Source of the DNA: Streptomyces violaceoruber
GTDB lineage: Bacteria; Actinomycetota; Actinomycetes; Streptomycetales; Streptomycetaceae
DNA: 33,013 bases
Assembly (NCBI GenBank): GCA_000720805.1
Contig: JODI01000093.1
Span: forward strand, 1-33,013
Direction: 5' to 3'
Part shown: in pieces, positions 23,140-31,216 of the stretch
Position numbering within the stretch: the first letter of the stretch is position 1
Layout: the number at the start of each line of letters is the position of its first letter
Notes under the pieces: generated by a model
What the model was told of the DNA's origin: nothing
Databases searched by the model: none
The model's input: the letters and a program-made list of their open reading frames with translations, nothing else
Made by a program: the position numbers and the translations under genes

Positions 23140-24138
23140 ATGGAGACACGGGTCAGCAGGAGACACCCCTTGGCGGGTGTCCTCGCCTCACTCGTCGCTT
23201 TCACCGTCCTGACCGCGTGCAGCGCGGCCACCACCGACTCGGGCAGTTCCGCCAAGGGCGGGGCGGCAGGCCTCACGGTCCGGATCGCCGTCGGCATCGA
23301 CCCCTCGTTCGCCCCCTTCTTCCTCGCCGACGCCGAAGGGCTCTGGGCCAAGCACGGTCTGAACGTCCAGCTCGTCCAGTTCGGGAAGGGCGGCGAGGGG
23401 GTCGAGGCCCTCGCCGGCGGTCAGGTCCAACTGGCCGGCAACTCCGACGCCACCACCATCGGCCTGCTCCAGCAGAACCCGAACCTGCGCTCCCTGCTCG
23501 TCTACGAGGAGTCCGGCCGCTATCTCAAGGTCGTCCTCGGTCCCAAGGTCGGCGACCCCTCGAAGATCAGGAAGATGGCCGTCGTTCCAGGTCTCTCGGA
23601 GCTCGCGGCGACCCGGTTCCTGGAGTCGAAGAAGATCGACAAGAAGTCGGTCGACTTCATCACCGCCGACCCGCCGGAGATCCCGGCGCTGCTGCAGAAG
23701 GGCGACATCGACGCCTACGTCCTGTGGGAGCCCTGGCCCGCCAAGGGAACGGAACTCGGCGGAAAGGTCCTGGAGACCACCGGCGACTACGGTCTTGCCT
23801 ACTCCCACTGGCTCATCGCCGACAACAAGTGGCTGAGCGGCAACGAGAGCACCGCGACCAAGGTCGCTCAGGCCCTGCGGGACGCGGCGCGGGAGACCGA
23901 GGCCGACCCCGAGGCGGCGGCGCAGGCCACCCAGAAGGCCGCGAAGATTCCCACCACCCAGACCCTGAACGCGATCAAGGAAATCGACTTCGGTACCCGC
24001 GACATCACGGCGAAGGACCTCACGAACTACAAGGCGACCGCCGCGTTCTACCTCGACACCGGCAAGGTCAAGTCCAGTCCCGACGTGGCGCGGGCCGCGC
24101 TGCGCGGCTGGTTCACCCGGCAGACGAAGGGATCATGA
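23140..24138 (+). CDS. ABC transporter substrate-binding lipoprotein (SsuA/TauA/NMT1-like)
   Basis: A 332-residue lipoprotein with an arginine-rich start, hydrophobic signal and lipobox L-T-A-C (C27). The mature domain has R-I-A-V-G-I-D-P-S-F-A-P-F-F-L-A and P-P-E-I-P-A-L-L-Q-K-G-D-I-D-A-Y-V-L-W-E-P-W, typical of the aliphatic sulfonate/nitrate/taurine binding family. The ATG at 23140 follows an AGGCAGG sequence. It is the first gene of a transporter operon, with its stop overlapping the ATPase start. It is paralogous to the orphan protein at 14932-15906. The ligand is probably the aromatic substrate or a derivative of it. Confidence 0.92.
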   Translation: METRVSRRHPLAGVLASLVAFTVLTACSAATTDSGSSAKGGAAGLTVRIAVGIDPSFAPFFLADAEGLWAKHGLNVQLVQFGKGGEGVEALAGGQVQLAGNSDATTIGLLQQNPNLRSLLVYEESGRYLKVVLGPKVGDPSKIRKMAVVPGLSELAATRFLESKKIDKKSVDFITADPPEIPALLQKGDIDAYVLWEPWPAKGTELGGKVLETTGDYGLAYSHWLIADNKWLSGNESTATKVAQALRDAARETEADPEAAAQATQKAAKIPTTQTLNAIKEIDFGTRDITAKDLTNYKATAAFYLDTGKVKSSPDVARAALRGWFTRQTKGS

Positions 24139-25001
24139 TGACGAAGGCCCTGGAAACCGACCGGCCGCCGCCCGGCTCGGCACCCGCGCGGGACGGCCAC
24201 GGAGCGGCCGTCTCCGTCGACGGGGTGGACATCCGCTTCGGTTCCTTCCACGCCGTACGGAACATCTCGCTGGACATCGCCGCCGGTGAGTTCCTCTGTC
24301 TGCTCGGCCCGTCCGGCTGCGGCAAGTCCACCCTGCTGTCCGCGCTGGCCGGGTTCGTACGGCCGCACCAGGGCAGCCTGACCGTCGACGGCGCCCAGGT
24401 CGGCGGCCCCGACCCGGACCTCGGCATGGTCTTCCAGAGCAGCGAGGCGCTGTTCGACTGGATGACCGTCCGCCAGAACGTCGCGTTCGGGCCGCGGATG
24501 CGGGGCGCCTCCCGGGCCGAGCAGGCGAAGCTGGCCGACGAGTATCTCGGCCTGGTCGGGCTGCGGCACTGCGCCGACCGGTTCCCGAGCCAGTTGTCGG
24601 GGGGCATGCGCCAGCGGGTGCAGATCGCCCGCGTGCTGGCCAACGAGCCGCGGGTGGTGCTGATGGACGAGCCGTTCGGCGCGCTCGACGCGCAGACCCG
24701 GCAGGTGATGCAAGAGGAGATGGCACGTATCTGGCAGACCTCGGGCTGCACGGTTGTCTTCGTCACCCACGACATCGACGAGGCGATCCTGCTGGGCGAC
24801 CGCGTCGCCGTCATGACGGCCGGCCCGGCTGCCACCATCAAGTCGGTGTACCCGATCGACCTGCCGCGGCCGCGTGACGAGGCCGACCCCGCCGCCCTCG
24901 AACTGCGCCGCACGCTGCGCGACGACATCGGCGAAGAAGTACGCAAGTCCCTGCGGGACCAGGGTCTGGACCCGCAGCCGGCCGCTCAGGAGGAGCGATG
25001 A
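24135..25001 (+). CDS. ABC transporter ATP-binding protein (SsuB/TauB-like)
   Basis: A 288-residue ABC ATPase with Walker A G-P-S-G-C-G-K-S-T (58-66), Q-loop M-V-F-Q-S (98-102), signature L-S-G-G-M-R-Q (154-160), Walker B V-V-L-M-D-E-P-F-G-A-L-D (174-185) and the H-loop in F-V-T-H-D-I-D-E-A. It belongs to the nitrate/sulfonate/taurine subfamily. Two adjacent ATGs (24135 and 24138) overlap the preceding stop. The second has better spacing from AAGGGA, so the true start is uncertain by one codon. It energises uptake through the permease at 24998-25819. Confidence 0.94.
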   Translation: MMTKALETDRPPPGSAPARDGHGAAVSVDGVDIRFGSFHAVRNISLDIAAGEFLCLLGPSGCGKSTLLSALAGFVRPHQGSLTVDGAQVGGPDPDLGMVFQSSEALFDWMTVRQNVAFGPRMRGASRAEQAKLADEYLGLVGLRHCADRFPSQLSGGMRQRVQIARVLANEPRVVLMDEPFGALDAQTRQVMQEEMARIWQTSGCTVVFVTHDIDEAILLGDRVAVMTAGPAATIKSVYPIDLPRPRDEADPAALELRRTLRDDIGEEVRKSLRDQGLDPQPAAQEER

Positions 25002-25819
25002 CAGTCGTCACGGCGGAGGTGTCCGCGAGCCCTCGTGCCGAGCGAGGCACGCTGCGCAACGCCGCACGCGGACTGCGCTCGGTCGCCCTGTCCGTGCTGT
25101 CCGTCGTCATCGGCATCGGGATCTGGCAGCTGCTGTCCATGAAGTACGGCGCCTCCCTGGTCGCCTCCCCGAGCACGACCCTGGACGCGGCGCGCGAACT
25201 CGCGAGCGACGGAACGCTGACCAACTCGATCATCGCCTCCAGCCGCCGCATCCTCATCGGCTGGGGCCTTGGTCTGCTCGTGGGCGTACCGCTCGGACTG
25301 CTGATCGGGCAGATCCCGCTCGTGCGCCAACTCCTCGACCCGTACATCGAGTTCTTCCGCTTCATCCCGCCGGTCGCCTTCGTGACGCTGGCGGTGGTGT
25401 GGCTGGGCATCGGCGAGTCGTCGAAGGTCGTGCTGATCTTCTACACGGCGGTCTTCATCGTCACGCTCAACACGAGCGCAGGTGTGATGGCGGTGAGCGA
25501 GTCGAAGCTGCGCGCCGCGGCAAGCCTGGGGGCGAGCCGCCGGCAGATCCTTCAGGGGATCGTGCTGCCGTCGACGGTGCCGCACATCATCACCGGGGCT
25601 CGCCTCGCGATGGGCAACAGCTTCCTGACCATCGTCTCCGCCGAGATCGTCGCCGCGCAGGTCGGTCTCGGCTCACTGATCTGGACCTCCCGCAACTACG
25701 GCCGCATCGACTGGGTCTTCGTCGGGATCATCACCCTTGGCATCCTCGGGTACGTCTTCGACCGTGTGCTGCGGGTCGTCGCCTCCCGGGTGCTGCGTCG
25801 ATACGGAGTGAAGGTGTGA
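24998..25819 (+). CDS. ABC transporter permease (SsuC/TauC-like)
   Basis: A 273-residue inner-membrane permease with about six transmembrane segments and the BPD-type coupling loop. That loop reads A-A-A-S-L-G-A-S-R-R-Q-I-L-Q-G-I-V-L-P and is followed by P-H-I-I-T-G-A-R-L-A-M-G. It is typical of the sulfonate/nitrate family. AGGAGGAG precedes the ATG, which overlaps the ATPase stop (ATGA). The stop overlaps the next gene's GTG (GTGA), tying the oxidoreductase into the same operon. Confidence 0.94.
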   Translation: MTVVTAEVSASPRAERGTLRNAARGLRSVALSVLSVVIGIGIWQLLSMKYGASLVASPSTTLDAARELASDGTLTNSIIASSRRILIGWGLGLLVGVPLGLLIGQIPLVRQLLDPYIEFFRFIPPVAFVTLAVVWLGIGESSKVVLIFYTAVFIVTLNTSAGVMAVSESKLRAAASLGASRRQILQGIVLPSTVPHIITGARLAMGNSFLTIVSAEIVAAQVGLGSLIWTSRNYGRIDWVFVGIITLGILGYVFDRVLRVVASRVLRRYGVKV

Positions 25820-26805
25820 GCAAGGCTGTGAGCATGGCTGCGAATGAGGCTTTCCAGGGCGAGACGTCACGTGCCCTCGTCCTTGAGGAGTTCGGCACAC
25901 TGCCCCGCCTCGTGGAGCGAGCGGTGCCCGTACGAGAGCCCGGCCAGACCCTCGTACGGATACAGGCGGCGCAGGTGGGCCACCTCGATCTCAACGTCGT
26001 GGACGGCAAGTTCGGCATCCTGCCCGATCTGCCGGTGGTGCCCGGCACCAACGCGTGCGGCGTCGTGCTGGCCTCGGACACGCACGCGGAGGGCAGCCTC
26101 GTCAGGATCAGCGGCAAGGGGGTCGGGCTGCGCCGGGACGGCGGCTGGGCGGACCACGCGCTGGTGCCCGACGCCGCCGCGCTTGCGGTACCCGAGGGTA
26201 CGGACCCGGCGTTGGCGTGCAGTTTCTTCTCCCCGGCCGGCACCGCCTGGGCCGCCGTGCACACCGTCGCCGCGATCCAGCCGGGCGAGCGCGTCCTGGT
26301 GACCGGCGCGGCGGGCGCGGTCGGCGCGCTGACCGTGCAGGTCGCGGCGCGGGCGGGGGCCGAGGTGATCGGGGTGGTCGGCCGTCCGGCCAAGCTGGGC
26401 CATGTCCCGGCGCCCGCGAAGCCCGTTCTGGCGGCCGAGTTGTCACCGGAGGCGGTCGGCGGCCCGGTCGACGCGATCGTCGACACGGTCGGCGGACCGG
26501 TACTGCGGGACGCCCTCGGGCTTGTCCGGCCGCGTGGGCGCGTGGCGCTGGTCGGCTACACGGCGGGGCGCGAATTCACCGTGGACCTCGCGGACTTCCT
26601 GCTCGCGGACGTGTCCCTGCTGCCCGTCAACCTCATGTCGAGGGGCCGGGAGGTCGCCGCGGACACCGAACGCATGCTGACCGAGCTCGCCTCGGGCGAG
26701 CTGACGCTGCCGATCGAACGCTACGGCCTCGACCAACTGGCCGAGGCCGCGGACCGGTTGCGCACCGGGGAGGCGATCGGGAAGGTGGCCCTGGATCTGA
26801 CCTGA
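25816..26805 (+). CDS. Medium-chain dehydrogenase/reductase, quinone oxidoreductase-like
   Basis: A 329-residue MDR protein. The catalytic-fold N-terminal part has V-P-G-T-N-A-C-G-V-V, and the Rossmann part has V-L-V-T-G-A-A-G-A-V-G for NADPH. Zinc-binding cysteines are absent, as in the quinone oxidoreductase / zeta-crystallin and enoyl reductase branch. The GTG at 25816 overlaps the permease stop. An ATG at 25834 is an alternative. It could reduce an unsaturated side chain, a quinone or an enoyl intermediate. It ends 12 bases before the convergent MaoC gene. Confidence 0.87.
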   Translation: MSKAVSMAANEAFQGETSRALVLEEFGTLPRLVERAVPVREPGQTLVRIQAAQVGHLDLNVVDGKFGILPDLPVVPGTNACGVVLASDTHAEGSLVRISGKGVGLRRDGGWADHALVPDAAALAVPEGTDPALACSFFSPAGTAWAAVHTVAAIQPGERVLVTGAAGAVGALTVQVAARAGAEVIGVVGRPAKLGHVPAPAKPVLAAELSPEAVGGPVDAIVDTVGGPVLRDALGLVRPRGRVALVGYTAGREFTVDLADFLLADVSLLPVNLMSRGREVAADTERMLTELASGELTLPIERYGLDQLAEAADRLRTGEAIGKVALDLT

Positions 26806-26817
26806 CCTTGTGGAAGC

Positions 26818-27339
26818 TCAATCCAGGACGACCACGGCATGGCCCCGGCAGCAGACAGCGCCGGGGCCATCGGCCTCGTCAGGGGCGCGGGGCGTGACAT
26901 CATGCGGTTCCGCCGCGCGGGCACGATCAGCCACAAGGGTCCCGCGGTCGTCCGTCCACTCCACCGCGGCGGCACTCAGACGATGCTCGACCAGATCAAG
27001 CGTGACCTCACGAGCGGCGAGGTCGACGTCCCGCACCGTGCCGGTCACCACCAGCCGGTCGCCGGGATGGGCCGGCGCCCGGTTCTGCCACGCGACCTCT
27101 CGCACCCGTCCGCCCTCACCCGCGAACCCCGTCGCGGCCCGGTGGAAGAGGCACCCGTGCAACTGCGCCATGACGACCGGCCCCGCCAGCCCCTCGGACC
27201 GGGCGAAGGCGGTGTCGTAGTGGATGCGATGGGTGTTGCGCGTAACGGCGCCGAAGCGGAGCAGCGTGACCTCGTCGGGCGTCAGTTCGACGGTCGGTAC
27301 CGGCTGTCCGGCGGCGATGGAATCCAGTGACCTGCTCAC
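26818..27339 (-). CDS. MaoC/HTD2-like hot-dog hydratase, catalytic half (pair 2)
   Basis: A 173-residue hot-dog protein with L-R-F-G-A-V-T-R-N-T-H-R-I-H-Y-D, the same hydratase/dehydratase signature as the gene at 15842-16300, and matching landmarks after it (V-x-W-x-N-R-A). It would hydrate an enoyl-CoA such as a mesaconyl- or crotonyl-type intermediate. The GTG start at 27339 overlaps the stop of its partner (GTGA). Confidence 0.85.
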   Translation of the reverse strand: MSRSLDSIAAGQPVPTVELTPDEVTLLRFGAVTRNTHRIHYDTAFARSEGLAGPVVMAQLHGCLFHRAATGFAGEGGRVREVAWQNRAPAHPGDRLVVTGTVRDVDLAAREVTLDLVEHRLSAAAVEWTDDRGTLVADRARAAEPHDVTPRAPDEADGPGAVCCRGHAVVVLD

Positions 27340-27815
27340 CTGACGATGAACCTCTCCGTGACCTCGACGAGCGTGCCTCGCGTCGCGCGGTACGCCTTCT
27401 CGACCGTGAGTAGCAGGAATCCGTCCCCGGACCCCTTGCGCTCGACCGTGGTGAGCGCACGCCGCACTTCGATCTCGTCCCCGTGCCTCACCTCTCCCGG
27501 CCACCGCACCTCCTGTCCTGCGGCCATGAGCCGGACGTCGAGGCCGTCGGTGCCCGGGACCTCGTCGCGGTACATCCCGTCCGGCCGGACCTCGTCCGGG
27601 CCCGCTCCCGGGGCCCCGCGCAACAGACTGACGACATACATGGGGTGCACGGTGAACCGGGCGTGGCCGGGATCGACCAGGTACGGGGCCCTCTCACCGG
27701 CCGCCCGCGCGAACTCCGCGGCGTTCTCGGCCCGTACGACCCCCAGGCGACGCAGCTCCCATCGCCCGATCGTCGCCCGTGCCCGCTCCTCGGCCACATC
27801 CAACTCGCTCGCCAC
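27336..27815 (-). CDS. MaoC-N / FAS1-type dehydratase partner subunit (pair 2)
   Basis: A 159-residue MaoC_dehydrat_N-like hot-dog protein. Landmarks shared with the 16297-16905 protein are I-G-R-W-E near the N-terminus and V-R-P-D-G-M in the middle. It lacks the catalytic H-R-I-H-Y-D motif and the charged repeat tail of its paralogue. GTG at 27815 follows GGAGG six bases upstream. It is divergent from the hydrolase at 27940, with a near-perfect operator-like palindrome in between (65 bases from this start). Confidence 0.8.
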   Translation of the reverse strand: MASELDVAEERARATIGRWELRRLGVVRAENAAEFARAAGERAPYLVDPGHARFTVHPMYVVSLLRGAPGAGPDEVRPDGMYRDEVPGTDGLDVRLMAAGQEVRWPGEVRHGDEIEVRRALTTVERKGSGDGFLLLTVEKAYRATRGTLVEVTERFIVR

Positions 27816-27879
27816 GCGCCACCTCCGCTTTCGGGTGATCGAACGCTAGCCGTGGCCCGTTCGGGGTCACCACGGAACC

Positions 27880-27896
27880 GGCCCGCTCAGCGGACC
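27880..27896 (-). promoter_or_regulatory. Operator-like palindrome, site 5
   Basis: Read on the minus strand, GGTCCGCTGAGCGGGCC is a palindrome of two 8-base arms around one base with a single mismatch, the most symmetric copy in the window. It lies between the divergent MaoC pair 2 and the hydrolase / CoA-transferase / ligase operon. Confidence 0.62.
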
Positions 27897-27922
27897 GTGC
27901 CACTTGGGCGGGACCGTGCCAC
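27892..27922 (+). repeat. 12-bp direct repeat spaced 19 bp
   Basis: GGACCGTGCCAC occurs at 27892-27903 and again at 27911-27922. The first copy overlaps the right arm of operator-like site 5, so it may be a secondary regulator contact or promoter duplication. Confidence 0.6.
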
Positions 27923-27939
27923 CGGACACCATGCGGGGC

Positions 27940-28821
27940 ATGGACCTCATGGACATTCAGCCACCTCCGCCGGGTGCGTACGCGGATGCGGACGGCGTCA
28001 CGTACCACTATGCCGAGATGGGCGAGGGAAGCCCCACCGTCTTCCTGCACGGAGGCGGCCCGGGGTGCACCGGCTGGTCGGACTTCGGGCAGGTGGCGCC
28101 GCTGTTCGCCGCGGACCGCCGCTGTCTCCTCGTCGACATCCTGCAGTACGGCAAGTCGGCCAAGCCCGTCATCAAGGGCCCGATGTGGGACTACCACGCG
28201 GCCAAGACCGTGGCGCTGCTCGACACCCTGGGCGTGGAGCGCGCCGACTTCGTCTGCAACTCGTGGGGCGGCACGATCGCCCTGAACCTGGCCGCCAAGT
28301 ACCCGGAGCGGGTGCGGTCCCTGGTCATCACCGGCAGCATGCCGGTCTTCTACGGCCCTCTCGCTCCGCTCCCCGAGGGCGCCCGGCGCGGACGCAACGC
28401 CCGTGACGTGTACTACGGCGGTGACGGCCCCACGCCGGAGAAGATGCGCGAGCTGATGGCCCGCCTGGAGTGGTACGACGCGGACGCCGTGCCCGACGGC
28501 ACGGTGAGGCTGCGGCACGCACAGAGCCTGGACCCGGAGGAGATGGCGCTCGCCGCCGCCTCCGACAACCCGCGCGGCGACTGGCAGGACCTCACCGAGG
28601 AGCTGGGGCGGATCAAGGCGCCGACGCTCTTCATGTGGGGCATGTACGACGCGTTCCTGACCCCGGACTACCCGCTGATGCTGGCCCGTATGGTTCCCCA
28701 CGGGAACCTTCACGTGATGAGCCGTACCTCCCATCACCTCCAGGAGGAACGCCCGCACGACTACTACACGGTTGTCTCCGGTTTCCTGAACCAGCGGCAC
28801 GACGACCAGCGGCGTGACTGA
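27940..28821 (+). CDS. Alpha/beta hydrolase, BphD/MhpC-like meta-cleavage product hydrolase
   Basis: A 293-residue hydrolase with the H-G-G-G-P-G oxyanion loop typical of BphD/MhpC C-C hydrolases. The nucleophile is in C-N-S-W-G-G, where the first glycine of the elbow is Cys. The acid is in W-G-M-Y-D and the histidine in T-S-H-H-L-Q-E-E. It would hydrolyse a ring-opened 2-hydroxy-6-oxo-dienoate. Three in-frame ATGs (27931, 27940, 27949) lack a strong ribosome-binding site. 27940 is a compromise and a leaderless message is possible. It heads the operon with the CoA transferase and ligase. It partly duplicates the role of the 17913-18773 protein. Confidence 0.88.
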   Translation: MDLMDIQPPPPGAYADADGVTYHYAEMGEGSPTVFLHGGGPGCTGWSDFGQVAPLFAADRRCLLVDILQYGKSAKPVIKGPMWDYHAAKTVALLDTLGVERADFVCNSWGGTIALNLAAKYPERVRSLVITGSMPVFYGPLAPLPEGARRGRNARDVYYGGDGPTPEKMRELMARLEWYDADAVPDGTVRLRHAQSLDPEEMALAAASDNPRGDWQDLTEELGRIKAPTLFMWGMYDAFLTPDYPLMLARMVPHGNLHVMSRTSHHLQEERPHDYYTVVSGFLNQRHDDQRRD

Positions 28822-28850
28822 CGGCCGACCGGCCCCGACCCGACCCCGAC

Positions 28851-28882
28851 CCGACTCTGAACCGACTCTGAACCGACTTCTG
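28851..28882. repeat. Short 11-bp tandem repeat ahead of the CoA transferase
   Basis: CCGACTCTGAA is present twice, followed by a degenerate third copy, in the gap between the hydrolase stop and the ribosome-binding site of the CoA transferase. In a longer reading from a GTG at 28814 it would encode a low-complexity leader, which is one reason to prefer the start at 28895. Confidence 0.6.
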
Positions 28883-28894
28883 GCGGAGGAAAAC

Positions 28895-31216
28895 GTGAGG
28901 GACCCGGCTCTGCGAGTCGTCGAACTGTCCAGCCCGTTCACCCGCTTCGCGGGCAGGCTCCTGGTGGGCCTGGGCCACGAGGTGATCCTTGTCGAGCCCC
29001 CGGAGGGCGATCCCACCCGGCGCGAACTCGACGGCGCCGCCTTCGCCCACTGGCACGCAGGAAAGCGTTCGGTGACGCTCGATCCGGCCACACCCGAGGG
29101 CGCGGCCGGTCTGCGCCGGCTGCTGGAGGGTGCGGACGCGCTGCTCGACGGCACCACGGAAGGCGCCGCCGGTGGCGCCGGGCCGACCGCCGCGGATCTC
29201 GATCACCTCGTGCACGTACGGGTCACCCCCTTCGGACTCGTCGGCCCGCGCAGCGACTGGCAGGGCACCGATCTGGTGGTGGCCGCGCTCGGCGGGATGC
29301 TGGCGCAGGTGGGCGACCCGGACGGCCCGCCGCTGCGGCTGCCGGAGAACCAGGCGGAGCACCTCGCGGGCGTCAACGCGGCGATCGCCGTGCTGCTCGG
29401 TCTGCGCGCTCGGCGCCACGGCCGGGGACAGCTCGTCGACGTGTCCGCGCAGGCGTGTGTGGCCGCCGCGCTGGAGGCGGGCACCCTCGCCTACCTGCAC
29501 GAGGACCGGGTGCCACCGCGGCCGGGCCGGGTGCATCCGTTGGTGCCGCACGGCCTGTTCCGGGCGGCGGACGGCCACCTGGGCGGCGGGCTCGGGGGCA
29601 GTCCCCGGATGTGGGACGCCCTGCTGGCCTGGCTGTGCGAGGAGGGTGCGCAGGCCGATCTGGCGGAGCCGCGCTGGCAGGACCCCGTTGAGCGCAAGAA
29701 GCACCAGGAGCATGTGTTCAAGGTCGTCCAGGACTTCGTGGGCTCCTGGCCGAAAGCCGACTTCGCCGAACAGGCCCAGGCCAGGAAGCTGCCGTGGGCC
29801 GCGGTGGATCTCCCGCGAGAGCTGCCGGACAACCCGCAGCTGGCCGCGCGAGGGTTCTTCACCCAGGTCGAGGGGCGGACCGATCTCGGCTTTCCGTTCG
29901 CGTTCCCCGAGGGCCGCCGGGTCACGGAGCTGACGGTCCCGGTGGCCGGGGAGGCCCAGGCTCTGCTCGACGAGCGGCGCGCGGTCCCCGCCCCCGGCGC
30001 GGCCACCGCCGTCCGCCCCGCCCTGGACGGCGTACGCGTCCTCGATCTGACCTGGGTGCTCGCGGGCCCGTACTGCACGAAGGTCCTCGCGGACCACGGT
30101 GCCGACGTGGTCAAGATCGAGTCGGCCGGCCGCCCCGACCCCACGCGCTTCGCGCCCTTCATGCACCTGTCGCGCGGCCCGCACACGGACCCGGACACCA
30201 ACGGCTACTTCAACGAGGTCAACCGCAACAAACGCAGCGCCACGCTCGACACGAGGTCCGCCGAGGGCATCGCGGTGCTGCGCGAACTCATCGCGTCCTG
30301 CGACGTGGTGGTGGAGAACTTCAGCTCCACCGTCATGAAGAAGCTCGGCCTCGGCTACGACACGCTCCGGGAGATCAACCCGGGCATCGTGTACGTGAGC
30401 ATGTCGGGCATGGGCCACACCGGGCCGCGCAACGGGTGGGTGTCGTACGCGGACACCGTCTCGGCGAGCGGCGGGCTGACCGGTCTGACGGGCTGGGGGC
30501 CGGAGGACGTGGTGGGCGTGATCTACGGCCACGGTGACATCGTCGCGGGCCTCCAGGCGGCGCTCGCCACCGTCGCGGCGCTGGAGCACCGCGACGCGAC
30601 CGGGCGCGGCCAGCACATCGACCTGTCCCAACTGGAGGCCGTCGCGGCCCACATGGGCACCAGCCTGCTCGCGGCGTCGGACCCGATCGGCAACGCCCAC
30701 CCGAGCTGGAGCCCGCACGGCGTCCACCGCTGCCTGGGCGCGGACCGCTGGCTGGCGGTCAGCGTGCGCTCGGACGCCGAGTGGACGGCGTTGTGCGAGG
30801 TGATCGGCCGCCCCGAACTCGCCGTCGACGAGCGCACCCGTACGGCCGACGGTCGCCGGGAGGAGCGCGCGCTGGTCGACGAGGCCATCGGGGCATGGAC
30901 GCGCACCATGCCGGCCGACGCCGCCGCGGAACTGCTCCAGGAGCGCGGAGTACCGGCCGGGGCGGTGCAGGACGGCCGGGACCTGGTGGAACAGGACCCG
31001 CAGCTCCGGGCGCGCGGGTTCTACGTCCGACGGGAACACCCGGCCGCCGGCCTCTTCCTCCACGAGGGCGTACCGATCCGCCTCACCCGCACGCCCGGCG
31101 GTATCCGCGGGGCGGCGCCGCTGCTCGGCGCGGACACCGACACGGTGTTGCGGGAGTGGGCCGACATCCCGGCGGAGCGGCTGGATCGGCTGCGCGGCGC
31201 CGGAGTGCTCGAGTGA
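28895..31216 (+). CDS. Tandem CaiB/BaiF (class III) CoA-transferase, two fused domains
   Basis: A 773-residue protein made of two complete CaiB-type domains, about 1-370 and 375-773. The second starts with G-V-R-V-L-D-L-T-W-V-L-A-G-P-Y and contains G-H-G-D-I-V-A-G, where D548 matches the catalytic aspartate that forms the acyl anhydride. The corresponding place in the first domain reads A-E-H-L-A-G, so a Glu (E155) replaces the Asp. Class III transferases interlock as dimers, so the fusion may be a pseudo-dimer with one working site. GTG at 28895 has an excellent GGAGG five bases upstream. It would move CoA between acids, perhaps the side-chain acid released from the ring-cleavage product. 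Its stop overlaps the ligase start. Confidence 0.88.
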   Translation: MRDPALRVVELSSPFTRFAGRLLVGLGHEVILVEPPEGDPTRRELDGAAFAHWHAGKRSVTLDPATPEGAAGLRRLLEGADALLDGTTEGAAGGAGPTAADLDHLVHVRVTPFGLVGPRSDWQGTDLVVAALGGMLAQVGDPDGPPLRLPENQAEHLAGVNAAIAVLLGLRARRHGRGQLVDVSAQACVAAALEAGTLAYLHEDRVPPRPGRVHPLVPHGLFRAADGHLGGGLGGSPRMWDALLAWLCEEGAQADLAEPRWQDPVERKKHQEHVFKVVQDFVGSWPKADFAEQAQARKLPWAAVDLPRELPDNPQLAARGFFTQVEGRTDLGFPFAFPEGRRVTELTVPVAGEAQALLDERRAVPAPGAATAVRPALDGVRVLDLTWVLAGPYCTKVLADHGADVVKIESAGRPDPTRFAPFMHLSRGPHTDPDTNGYFNEVNRNKRSATLDTRSAEGIAVLRELIASCDVVVENFSSTVMKKLGLGYDTLREINPGIVYVSMSGMGHTGPRNGWVSYADTVSASGGLTGLTGWGPEDVVGVIYGHGDIVAGLQAALATVAALEHRDATGRGQHIDLSQLEAVAAHMGTSLLAASDPIGNAHPSWSPHGVHRCLGADRWLAVSVRSDAEWTALCEVIGRPELAVDERTRTADGRREERALVDEAIGAWTRTMPADAAAELLQERGVPAGAVQDGRDLVEQDPQLRARGFYVRREHPAAGLFLHEGVPIRLTRTPGGIRGAAPLLGADTDTVLREWADIPAERLDRLRGAGVLE

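Noticed and set aside
28814..28894. Upstream GTG start for the CoA transferase
   Set aside because: It has no ribosome-binding site and would add a low-complexity leader. The GTG at 28895 has a strong GGAGG and begins where CaiB homology begins.
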